From NCBI GenBank assembly GCA_945927915.1, contig CAMEMX010000070.1, positions 1 to 7,498 on the forward strand: DNA of 7,498 bases. The letters are read 5' to 3'. A program made the translations under genes and the position numbers. Shown piece after piece: positions 1-5,676 of this stretch. Each line of letters opens with the position of its first letter. The first letter of the stretch is position 1. The notes beneath the pieces are model-generated. The model worked only from the letters and a program-made list of their open reading frames with translations, was not told the DNA's origin and made no database searches. The DNA comes from an uncultured Clostridia bacterium (GTDB lineage Bacteria; Bacillota; Clostridia; Oscillospirales; Oscillospiraceae).

Positions 1-66
1 GGGGCATGCCCCATCCCTACAGCCGTCTATCGAAAGTCGTCTGTAGGGCGGGGACATGTCCCCGCC
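1..66. repeat. nested GC-rich palindrome module (inverted pair)
   Basis: Three symmetrical elements lie back to back. Positions 1-12 are a perfect 12-base palindrome (GGGGCATGCCCC). CCCTACAG at 15-22 is repeated inverted as CTGTAGGG at 41-48. Positions 47-66 form a perfect 20-base palindrome centred on ACATGT. The block is therefore an inverted pair: each arm reads CTGTAGGG, then one or two bases or a short overlap, then a GGGG-rich palindrome with a CATG centre, once on each strand. It lies beyond the stop codon of the minus-strand U32 gene. No T-run follows, so it is not a standard Rho-independent terminator, though it could fold in the transcript. A REP-like or MITE-like dispersed repeat is the other explanation. 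The left edge is cut by the window. Confidence 0.6.
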
Positions 67-111
67 GGGGAACTGCCAAATCCGTACAAACCTGTTCGTC
101 TGCACGGTCTG

Positions 112-146
112 CCGCTTCGCGGACGGCACGCCCAGTGGTCGTGCCC
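112..146. repeat. GC-rich hairpins in the U32 3' flank
   Basis: Two small inverted repeats are visible. CCGC (112-115) pairs with GCGG (119-122) across TTC. GGCACG (125-130) pairs with CGTGCC (140-145), with a further CC/GG pairing inside. On the minus strand the second hairpin is preceded by GTAGGG, the same lead-in found in the two modules at 1-66, so it looks like a third, degenerate copy. Folding in the U32 mRNA tail is plausible but there is no U-tract. The function is not known. Confidence 0.4.
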
Positions 147-179
147 TACGATCCGCCTATCGGAAACTTTTATGTGGCG

Positions 180-2264
180 TTATTCCACGCCGCGCAGGTA
201 CAATCCGCGCGTGCAGGCGCCGGGGTCAAAATGCGCCTCGCCGCGCCACGCGGCGAGCACGCCGTCGATCTCGGCGGGGTTCTCCGTCGTGAACGACAGG
301 CGCACCGCCCACAGGCCGAGGCGGCGCAGCTCGTCCTTTTTGTCGAGCAGGTAGAGCTTTTTGCCGTTTAATAGGACGCTCCGGCAGGTGCCGCAGTCGC
401 GCACGACGCGGAATTCCTCACCGATGCGGTCGACGAGCTTCGTCGAGTCCGTCTCGCAGGCGCAGATGCCCGCGCGGTTTTTCATCAGGCAGTGCTCCGT
501 CAGCATCAGCGGCAGGCGACCGTAGACGATGGCCTCCGTGGGCAGGGGCTTGGACAGATCGCGGATCTGCGGCAGGGTCATCTCGAACGAGGCCGTCGCG
601 CTGACGAGGCCGCGTGCGTGCATCTGCTGCATGGCGCGGGAGTTGTAGAGATTCAGGCCGAAGTCGCCCGCGACCTCCAGCCCCCGCGACTGCGCGGCGG
701 GGATCTGACCGAGATTGCCCGTCAGCACGCGACGGATGCCGAGGGCCGGGAGCCTGCCCAGCGAGGAAAGAAAGCCCGGCATCTCGTCGTCGCGCACGAC
801 ACGCGGCAAGATCGCGGCGACGGTCTGCCGGCCCGCAAGGGCGCGGTAGCTCTCCGGCTGCGCGAGAATTTCGGACAGGGGGACATAGAGCACGGCGGGC
901 TTGAGCGCCAGCAGCCGCGCCGTGACCTGCGAGGTCTTGCGGACGCTGATCGTCAGAAGCGGGGGATTTTTGCTGCCGGGAACGCGGGCCGGCTCGGAAT
1001 AAGCGCCCAGCTCCGGCTCGCTTCTCCTGCCGCGCACGGCGGAAAGCTGCATCAAAACCTCGCGGCGCAGGCGGTTGAGCTCCGCAGCAGAGACGCTCAG
1101 GCCGCGCTCGAGCACGCAGCGCACCGTGCGGCAGAGGTAGGGCGTGCCGCCGGTTTTTTGCAGCCGCGCCGTCAGCTCCTCCTGCGTCAGCTCGCGGCTG
1201 ACGGCGTCCTGCGCGGGTGCGCCCTGCGTCTTGCAGACGTTGCCGAGGTCGTCCTGCACGGCGAGCATGACGTTCTGCCCGCGGGCGACGATGGCGTAAA
1301 AGTCGACGGGAACGCGCTGCATTTCGGCGTTTTCATAGGAGGCGCGTGCGGCCTGTAAAAGCGCCTTGTCCTCCTTTTCGGCAACGCGCGTGCCGAACAT
1401 CTCGGGGCTGACCTTTTCCAGATAGTAGCCCTGGGTGAAGCCCTGCCGCGAGAACGCCGCGCGCAGGGCGCGCAGGCTCTCCGTGCCGGCGGAGCCGGTG
1501 TCGATCGCCTCGCGGTAGATGCGCGTGGCGGTGGCGACATATTCCGGCCGCTTCATGCGGCCCTCGATCTTGACGCTGGCGACGCCGAGGCGCTCCAGCT
1601 CGCGCACATACTGCACGAGGCAGTTGTCCTTGAGGCTCAGCGGGTATTTTTCTTCAAAGCGGTCGAAGCCGTAGGGCAGGCGGCAGGGTTGGGCGCACTG
1701 ACCGCGGTTGCCGCTGCGCCTGCCGATGACCGAGGACATATAGCATTGCCCGGAGTAGCACATACACAGCGCACCGTGGACGAAGACCTCGATCTCGACG
1801 GGGCTGTTGCGGCAGATGAAGGCGATGTCCTTCTGCGGCAGCTCGCGGGCAAGCACCACGCGGCTGACGCCGAGGGCGGCGGCCTCCCTGACGCCCTCGA
1901 GCGAGTGGATGCTCATCTGCGTCGAGGCGTGCAGCGGCACGCGCGGCGCGATGCTGCGGCACAGGGCGAGCATTCCGAGATCCTGCACGATGAAGGCATC
2001 GACGCCCGCTCTTGCAGCGGCGGCGACGGTCTTTGCCGCCTCGGGCATTTCGCGGTCGGACACCAATGTGTTCAGCGTCAGGTGTACCTGCACGCCGCGC
2101 ACATGGCAGTAGCGCACGGCCTCCGCGAGGTCGTCGAGCTTAAAATTTTTTGCGCCGTGGCGGGCGTTGAAGGCCTCCACGCCGAGGTAGACGGCGTCCG
2201 CACCGTTGCAGACGGCGGCGCGCAGGGCGTCGACCGAGCCGGCGGGAGAGAGCAATTCGAGCAT
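180..2264 (-). CDS. U32 family protein with DUF3656-type region, RlhA/YdcP-like
   Basis: This encodes 694 aa. The protein opens with a U32 N-terminus (LELLSPAGS, then NGADAVYLG). It carries the U32 signature at about residues 159-178: E159, then GALC, GQC and MSS. Cysteines at 167, 174, 190 and 194 fit the conserved set thought to hold an Fe-S cluster. KIEGRMKRP follows at 232-240. Residues about 313-403, ending in LNRLRRE, look like DUF3656, which separates long RlhA-type proteins from short TrhP/YrrN/YrrO types. A C-terminal block with RDCGTCR (C624, C627) is typical of long U32 proteins. RlhA makes 5-hydroxycytidine at 23S rRNA C2501, and that role is inferred here from architecture. The classical label is collagenase-like peptidase. 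The start at 2264 is chosen because the family homology begins there and AGGAG lies eight bases upstream; the open frame extends to 2495 but that part is intergenic in character. It is divergent from an rRNA methyltransferase gene. Confidence 0.93.
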   Translation of the reverse strand: MLELLSPAGSVDALRAAVCNGADAVYLGVEAFNARHGAKNFKLDDLAEAVRYCHVRGVQVHLTLNTLVSDREMPEAAKTVAAAARAGVDAFIVQDLGMLALCRSIAPRVPLHASTQMSIHSLEGVREAAALGVSRVVLARELPQKDIAFICRNSPVEIEVFVHGALCMCYSGQCYMSSVIGRRSGNRGQCAQPCRLPYGFDRFEEKYPLSLKDNCLVQYVRELERLGVASVKIEGRMKRPEYVATATRIYREAIDTGSAGTESLRALRAAFSRQGFTQGYYLEKVSPEMFGTRVAEKEDKALLQAARASYENAEMQRVPVDFYAIVARGQNVMLAVQDDLGNVCKTQGAPAQDAVSRELTQEELTARLQKTGGTPYLCRTVRCVLERGLSVSAAELNRLRREVLMQLSAVRGRRSEPELGAYSEPARVPGSKNPPLLTISVRKTSQVTARLLALKPAVLYVPLSEILAQPESYRALAGRQTVAAILPRVVRDDEMPGFLSSLGRLPALGIRRVLTGNLGQIPAAQSRGLEVAGDFGLNLYNSRAMQQMHARGLVSATASFEMTLPQIRDLSKPLPTEAIVYGRLPLMLTEHCLMKNRAGICACETDSTKLVDRIGEEFRVVRDCGTCRSVLLNGKKLYLLDKKDELRRLGLWAVRLSFTTENPAEIDGVLAAWRGEAHFDPGACTRGLYLRGVE

Positions 2265-2272
2265 ATCCAAAA

Positions 2273-2277
2273 CTCCT
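2273..2277 (-). promoter_or_regulatory. ribosome binding site of the U32 gene
   Basis: On the minus strand the sequence reads AGGAG followed by eight bases and then ATG at 2264. This is a near-ideal Shine-Dalgarno and spacing, and it fixes the start over the in-frame upstream ATG at 2495. Confidence 0.8.
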
Positions 2278-2280
2278 GCA

Positions 2281-2295
2281 GCCCCGTGACGGGGC
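2281..2295 (-). promoter_or_regulatory. GC-rich hairpin in the U32 leader
   Basis: GCCCCGT and ACGGGGC are perfect complements around a single base, so a stem of about six pairs with a three-base loop would form in the leader RNA. It ends only three bases from the AGGAG ribosome binding site. It could affect ribosome access or leader stability. There is no T-run, so it is not a classical terminator or attenuator by itself. Confidence 0.4.
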
Positions 2296-2314
2296 GGATG
2301 ATATAATTTCGCTA

Positions 2315-2334
2315 CTATACAGCATACAGTATAG
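2315..2334. promoter_or_regulatory. imperfect palindrome, candidate operator
   Basis: CTATAC at 2315-2320 is mirrored by GTATAG at 2329-2334, and eight of ten positions per arm agree over the 20 bases. On the minus strand it also contains two -10-like hexamers (TATACT and TATAGT) and a repeated TGTAT. An AT-rich dyad between a gene and its likely promoter is typical of a repressor site, for example of the GntR/YtrA kind. No regulator gene is present in the window, so the protein partner is unknown. Confidence 0.4.
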
Positions 2335-2352
2335 CAAAAATGCGGGGAAAAT

Positions 2353-2380
2353 GCTATAAGCGCGGTGGATTTTTTTGCAA
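2353..2380 (-). promoter_or_regulatory. candidate promoter for the U32 gene
   Basis: On the minus strand TTGCAA (2380-2375) is followed after 16 bases by TATAGC (2358-2353), each four of six to the sigma-A consensus. An A-run lies in the spacer. Transcription would start near 2346 and cross the palindrome at 2315-2334, so a bound repressor there could block it. The TATACT and TATAGT hexamers inside the palindrome are rival -10 elements but lack a convincing -35. Confidence 0.25.
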
Positions 2381-2384
2381 GATC

Positions 2385-2402
2385 GCCAAAAGCGCTTTCG
2401 GC
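2385..2402. promoter_or_regulatory. near-perfect 18-base palindrome
   Basis: The sequence is GCC, a mismatched position, then the perfect 10-base core AAAGCGCTTT, the opposite mismatch, then GGC, so eight of nine positions per arm are symmetrical. It has no loop, which favours a protein-binding dyad over an RNA hairpin. It lies between the candidate U32 promoter and the DnaA-box-like cluster. The role is unknown. Confidence 0.3.
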
Positions 2403-2471
2403 ATTTTCACAAAAACGGGCAAAACCGCCAAAACCACAACCGATGGCGCTTCGGTAGACATAATACCACAA

Positions 2472-2633
2472 TTTTGCACAGGGCGGGGGCTGCAAGGGGC
2501 TGAGTTTTCAACAATTTCACAGGGTTATGCACAGATTTCTGTGCGTATTTTATGGAAACCGGGGCCGCGATGCGTCGCCGCCCGAAAAAAATTCTACATT
2601 TTCCACAGGGATGTCTTTTCCGACTGTGCAAAC
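2472..2633. promoter_or_regulatory. cluster of DnaA-box-like 9-mers
   Basis: Three plus-strand 9-mers fit TTWTNCACA exactly: TTTTGCACA (2472-2480), TTATGCACA (2525-2533) and TTTTCCACA (2599-2607). A reverse-strand GTTTGCACA (2633-2625) has one mismatch, and AATTTCACA (2513-2521) is degenerate. Three of the plus-strand copies run on into GGG. Distances from the first to the others (41, 53 and 127 bases) are close to whole helical turns, which would place them on one face of the DNA. An AT-rich stretch follows at about 2634-2669. DnaA binding could regulate the flanking promoters, titrate DnaA, or mark an origin. No dnaA, dnaN or rpmH gene is in view. Confidence 0.45.
2529..2544. repeat. short perfect inverted repeat
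   Basis: GCACAGA and TCTGTGC form 7-base perfect arms around TT. The left arm overlaps the end of the DnaA-box-like TTATGCACA, so the dyad may be part of the same binding region and not a separate operator. Confidence 0.35.
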
Positions 2634-2644
2634 GCGAAAAAATA

Positions 2645-2653
2645 TGTTATAAT
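2645..2653 (+). promoter_or_regulatory. extended -10 promoter of the rlmI-peptidase operon
   Basis: TG, one base, then TATAAT (2648-2653) is a perfect extended -10 element. The region 17 bases upstream (TGTGCA at 2625-2630) matches a -35 at only three of six positions, which is usual where an extended -10 is present. The -35 area coincides with a reverse DnaA-box-like 9-mer, so DnaA binding could compete with RNA polymerase. The start site would be near 2660, giving a leader of about 40 bases. Confidence 0.65.
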
Positions 2654-2691
2654 CAATAAAATAATCTGCGCTCCGGCGTGGGCGCGTTTTC

Positions 2692-2696
2692 GGAGG
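2692..2696 (+). promoter_or_regulatory. ribosome binding site of rlmI
   Basis: GGAGG stands four bases before the ATG at 2701, slightly close but strong. It supports this start, which also coincides with the beginning of the PUA-domain homology. Confidence 0.75.
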
Positions 2697-2700
2697 CAAT

Positions 2701-3879
2701 ATGACGATCGGACAGGTCTGCCTGCGGCGCGGGGAGGAAAAGGAGCTTCTCGGCGGCGGGCTTTGGGTATTTGACAACGAGATCGACTGGGTGGATGACC
2801 GCTGCATGGACGGCGAGGTCGTCGAGGTGCTCGACAGCCGCTGCCGCTTCCTCGCCCTCGGCTTTTTCAACAGCCGGTCGAAGATCGCCGTGCGCGTGTT
2901 CTCACGCGAGCGGGGCGAGCAGCCGGACGCCGGCTTTTTCCTGCGCCGCCTCCGCGCCGCGTGGGAAAACCGCCGCGCCCTCGGCTTTGAAAACGCCTGC
3001 CGCGTGGTCTTCGGGGAGGCCGACGGCCTGCCCGGCCTGACGGTGGACAAATTCGGCGCCTGCCTGTCCGTGCAGATCGTCTGCCTCGGCATGGACAGGC
3101 GCAAGGCGCTGATCTTCGATGCCCTGCGTGAGATCTTCGCACCGCAGTGCATCTACGAGCGCGACGACGTGCCCGTGCGCGAGAAGGAGGGCATGGCGCA
3201 GGAGAAACGCTGCGTCTTCGGCGCCGTCCCAAAGGAGCTTCTGATCCGCGAGCATGACGCCCTCATGGCGGTGGACATCGAAAACGGGCAGAAGACCGGT
3301 CATTTCCTCGACCAGCAGGAAAACCGCGGGCGCTTAAAGCCCTACTGCGCGGGAAAGACCGTCCTCGACCTGTGCTGCCATACGGGCGGCTTTGCCGTCC
3401 ATGCCGCGCTCTACGGCGCAGCGCACGTCCGCGCGGTGGACGTGTCGGACAGCGCCCTTGCCATGGTGCGCGGCAACGCCGCGCGCAACGGCGTGCAAGA
3501 CCGCGTCGAGACGGTCTGCGAGAACGTCTTCGACCTCGTACGCCGTGAGAGCGACGCGGGCGTGCGCTACGGCACGGTCATCTGCGACCCGCCCGCCTTT
3601 GCCAAGAGCAAACGCGCGCTGGAGGCCGCCTATCGCGGCTATAAGGAGCTGAATCTGCGCTGTATGCGCCTGACGGAGTCGGGCGGCGTCCTTTTGACCT
3701 GCTCGTGCAGCCAGTTTATGACCCAGCCGCTGTTTGAAAAGATGCTCGGCGAGGCCGCGGCGGACAGCGGACGCACCGTCCGCCTGCTCGAACGGCTGAC
3801 GCAGTCGCGCGACCACGCGGCGCTGCTCACCGCTGGACACACCGCCTACCTCAAGGGCTGCATCTTACAGGTATTCTGA
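2701..3879 (+). CDS. rlmI: RlmI-type 23S rRNA (cytosine-C5) methyltransferase
   Basis: This encodes 392 aa, nearly the length of E. coli RlmI (396 aa). Residues about 1-75 resemble the N-terminal PUA RNA-binding domain (LRRGEEKELL, then LWVF). A central part contains the family hallmark TGHFLDQQENR at about 199-209. The Rossmann methyltransferase domain follows: SAM-binding motif I at 221-230 (VLDLCCHTGG), an acidic strand-2 motif VRAVDVSD, and motif IV CDPPAF at 295-300. A TCSCS motif at 333-337 supplies cysteines, of which C336 may be the family's conserved one. E. coli RlmI uses SAM to make m5C1962 in 23S rRNA. The same target here is inferred from similarity, and RlmK/other COG1092 methyltransferases are the alternatives. 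It is the first gene of the plus-strand operon and is divergent from the RlhA-like gene. The protein appears intact and cytosolic. Confidence 0.92.
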   Translation: MTIGQVCLRRGEEKELLGGGLWVFDNEIDWVDDRCMDGEVVEVLDSRCRFLALGFFNSRSKIAVRVFSRERGEQPDAGFFLRRLRAAWENRRALGFENACRVVFGEADGLPGLTVDKFGACLSVQIVCLGMDRRKALIFDALREIFAPQCIYERDDVPVREKEGMAQEKRCVFGAVPKELLIREHDALMAVDIENGQKTGHFLDQQENRGRLKPYCAGKTVLDLCCHTGGFAVHAALYGAAHVRAVDVSDSALAMVRGNAARNGVQDRVETVCENVFDLVRRESDAGVRYGTVICDPPAFAKSKRALEAAYRGYKELNLRCMRLTESGGVLLTCSCSQFMTQPLFEKMLGEAAADSGRTVRLLERLTQSRDHAALLTAGHTAYLKGCILQVF

Positions 3880-3892
3880 CGGGGGGAGCAAC

Positions 3893-5644
3893 ATGACGAA
3901 ACGGAAAACGACCGCCCTGCTCGCGCTGCTGCTGGCGCTCGTCCTGCTGCTGCAGGGCTGTTCGCCGGCACTCACGCCGCTGACCGACTATGTGGCCGAC
4001 GCGCAGTATCCCACCGTGGAGCATCCGTCCTATACGCCGGACGGCAGTTTCTCGCGCCCGGAGGAGACCGGGCCGGTCCCCTTCGACGAGATCGAATATG
4101 ACCGCCCGGACACGCAGGCGCTGTGCGACGACTTTGCGGCGGTGGGCCGGATCGTGCGCGGCGGCGCGGGAGCGACGGAGATCCTCAACGCCTACCGCCC
4201 CGTGGAGCGGGCGTATGAGAGCTTCCTGTCTATGTACCATTACGCATACATCCGTTACACCCTCGACCTGAGCGACCCGTTCTACGCCGAAGAATACGCG
4301 TACCTGTCGGAGCAGTACCCGCTTGTGGAGCAGGCGTGGGAGAACTGCTTCCAGGCGATGATGCTCTGCCACAGCCGCGTCCAGTTGGAGGAGCGCCACT
4401 TCGGCGCGGGCTTTTTCACGGACGATCTGACCGACGCGGTCTTTCGGGACGACGCGGCGGTGGAGCTTTTGCAGCGCGAATCCGCGCTGGAGATCGAATA
4501 TATGGCCCTTTTTTCCGACATGACCGTGCCGTGGAACGGGCGGTTAACGCCGGTGAACGACCTGCTGCGCGACGAGACGGTCGACCCGCTCGAGGTCTAC
4601 CGGCTCTATTACGAGACCTATGCGCCGCAGGCGGCGGAGATCTTTGCCGAGCTGATCGTTGTGCGCCGCGAGCTTGCGCAGGCGCTGGGCTATGACAGCT
4701 ATGCCGACTTCGCCTACGGCTACTATTACTCCCGCGACTACACGCCCGCGCAGGCCGCGGACTATATGGCGCAGATCGCCGCCGAGATGGCGCCCTTAGC
4801 CGAGCTGGCGCGGCGGCGCGGCGGCGGAATGCGGGCGCGCTTTACGCAGGAGCAGACCCTTGAGGCCGTCCGCACGACGGCGGAGGCCTTCGGCGGGGAA
4901 TTTGCCGAGGCCTGCCGCTTCATGCTCGACTACGGCCTGTATGACCTGAGCGCGTCGGACAGTAAGCTGCCTGTCTCGTACGTGACCTACCTGCCCGCGC
5001 AGGAGATGCCCTTCCTCTATCTCTCGCCCACGGGGCTGTCCACGGATTATCTGACGGCGATGCACGAGTTCGGACATTTTGTACAAGATTATGTAAACTT
5101 CGGCATGACGCGCTCCGCCGACTGCTCGGAGGTCTTCTCGCAGGGGATGGAGCTGCTCTCGCTCAACAGCCCGGCGTTCGACCCCGTGTCGCAGCGCCGG
5201 ATGGTGAAGGCGAAGCTGGCCGACTGCGTCATGGTGTTTTTGCAGCAGGCGGCCTACGCAGAGTTTGAGCGCCGCGCCTACGAGCTGCCGGAGAGCGAGC
5301 TGAATCTCGAGGGCTTCAACGCCCTGATGGTCGAGTGCCTCAAGGAATACGACCTCTTCTATTACAGCCGCGAGGCGCTGATGGCGCCGGGCTGGATGGA
5401 CATACAGCACTTTTTCACCTCGCCGTTTTACGTCGTCAGCTATTGCGTCTCCAATGACGCCGCCCTGCAGCTTTATTTCCGCGACTGCGACGACGGCAGC
5501 GGCCTTGCGACCTACCGGACGCTGCTGGCGGCCGCGCCCAAAAGCGGGCTGCTCGGCCTTCTGGAGGCGGCGGGACTGGAATCCCCCTTTGCGGACGGTC
5601 ACCTCAGCGAGCTGGCGGAGTATCTGCTGGAACGGCTGCGCTGA
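3893..5644 (+). CDS. M3 family (oligoendopeptidase F-like) lipoprotein, copy 1
   Basis: This encodes 583 aa. A basic start and Leu-rich segment end in the lipobox LQGC with C23, so the mature protein should be lipid-anchored on the outer membrane face. A short linker reaches about residue 63. The M3-like zinc centre is H391-E-F-G-H395, with E413 in EVFSQ as the likely third ligand, matching E-x-x-SQ in M3 enzymes. Near the C-terminus H506, Y513 and Y517 (HFF, PFY, SY) fit the substrate-binding His/Tyr motif of PepF-type enzymes. All expected catalytic residues seem present. Substrates are probably short peptides outside the cell, which is inferred. A GGGGGGAG ribosome binding site lies four bases before the ATG. 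The gene starts 13 bases after rlmI and is followed 32 bases later by a paralogue. Length matches PepF (about 600 aa). Confidence 0.88.
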   Translation: MTKRKTTALLALLLALVLLLQGCSPALTPLTDYVADAQYPTVEHPSYTPDGSFSRPEETGPVPFDEIEYDRPDTQALCDDFAAVGRIVRGGAGATEILNAYRPVERAYESFLSMYHYAYIRYTLDLSDPFYAEEYAYLSEQYPLVEQAWENCFQAMMLCHSRVQLEERHFGAGFFTDDLTDAVFRDDAAVELLQRESALEIEYMALFSDMTVPWNGRLTPVNDLLRDETVDPLEVYRLYYETYAPQAAEIFAELIVVRRELAQALGYDSYADFAYGYYYSRDYTPAQAADYMAQIAAEMAPLAELARRRGGGMRARFTQEQTLEAVRTTAEAFGGEFAEACRFMLDYGLYDLSASDSKLPVSYVTYLPAQEMPFLYLSPTGLSTDYLTAMHEFGHFVQDYVNFGMTRSADCSEVFSQGMELLSLNSPAFDPVSQRRMVKAKLADCVMVFLQQAAYAEFERRAYELPESELNLEGFNALMVECLKEYDLFYYSREALMAPGWMDIQHFFTSPFYVVSYCVSNDAALQLYFRDCDDGSGLATYRTLLAAAPKSGLLGLLEAAGLESPFADGHLSELAEYLLERLR

Positions 5645-5676
5645 CCGACGAACCTGACAGAGAAAGGAATGCGACC

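Larger units (their letters stand above)
2265..2700. other. divergent intergenic region, 436 bases
   Basis: No credible gene lies here. The region is clearly richer in A and T than the flanking coding sequence. Reading from the U32 side it holds a ribosome binding site, a tight hairpin (2281-2295), an imperfect palindrome (2315-2334), a second near-palindrome (2385-2402), DnaA-box-like 9-mers (2472-2633), a short perfect inverted repeat (2529-2544), an AT-rich stretch (about 2634-2669) and the extended -10 promoter of the plus-strand operon. The size is large for a simple divergent promoter in so compact a window, which suggests extra regulatory or replication-related function. Confidence 0.7.

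Noticed and set aside
1..66. Rho-independent terminator for the U32 gene.
   Set aside because: The stems are strong but no T-run follows on the minus strand, and the nearest stem is over 30 bases past the stop; a repeat element explains it better.
41..150. CRISPR-like array from the recurring TAGGG modules.
   Set aside because: The units are in different orientations, not identical and not evenly spaced.
6..371. Short plus-strand open frames at the left edge.
   Set aside because: They run from the palindromic repeat into the antisense of the U32 C-terminus and show no ribosome binding site or protein family features.
492..1358. Long plus-strand open frames opposite the U32 gene (also 1689-2306).
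   Set aside because: They are antisense shadows caused by high GC in third codon positions; composition is Ala/Arg/Gly/His-rich with no domain, and the U32 frame is strongly supported.
2439..2455. Small hairpin ACCGA/TCGGT as a riboswitch or attenuator element.
   Set aside because: It has only five pairs, lies upstream of the predicted plus-strand transcript and has no recognised riboswitch context.
2265..2495. Upstream extension of the U32 protein to an in-frame ATG at 2495 (77 more residues).
   Set aside because: The extension lacks family similarity, is Cys/aromatic-rich and unlike its neighbour, crosses the palindromes and DnaA-box-like region, and has no ribosome binding site as good as the AGGAG before 2264.
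2340..2774. Open frame of 144 codons on the plus strand across the intergenic region.
   Set aside because: It runs through promoter elements and into the rlmI gene in another frame, has no convincing ribosome binding site and no recognisable protein features.
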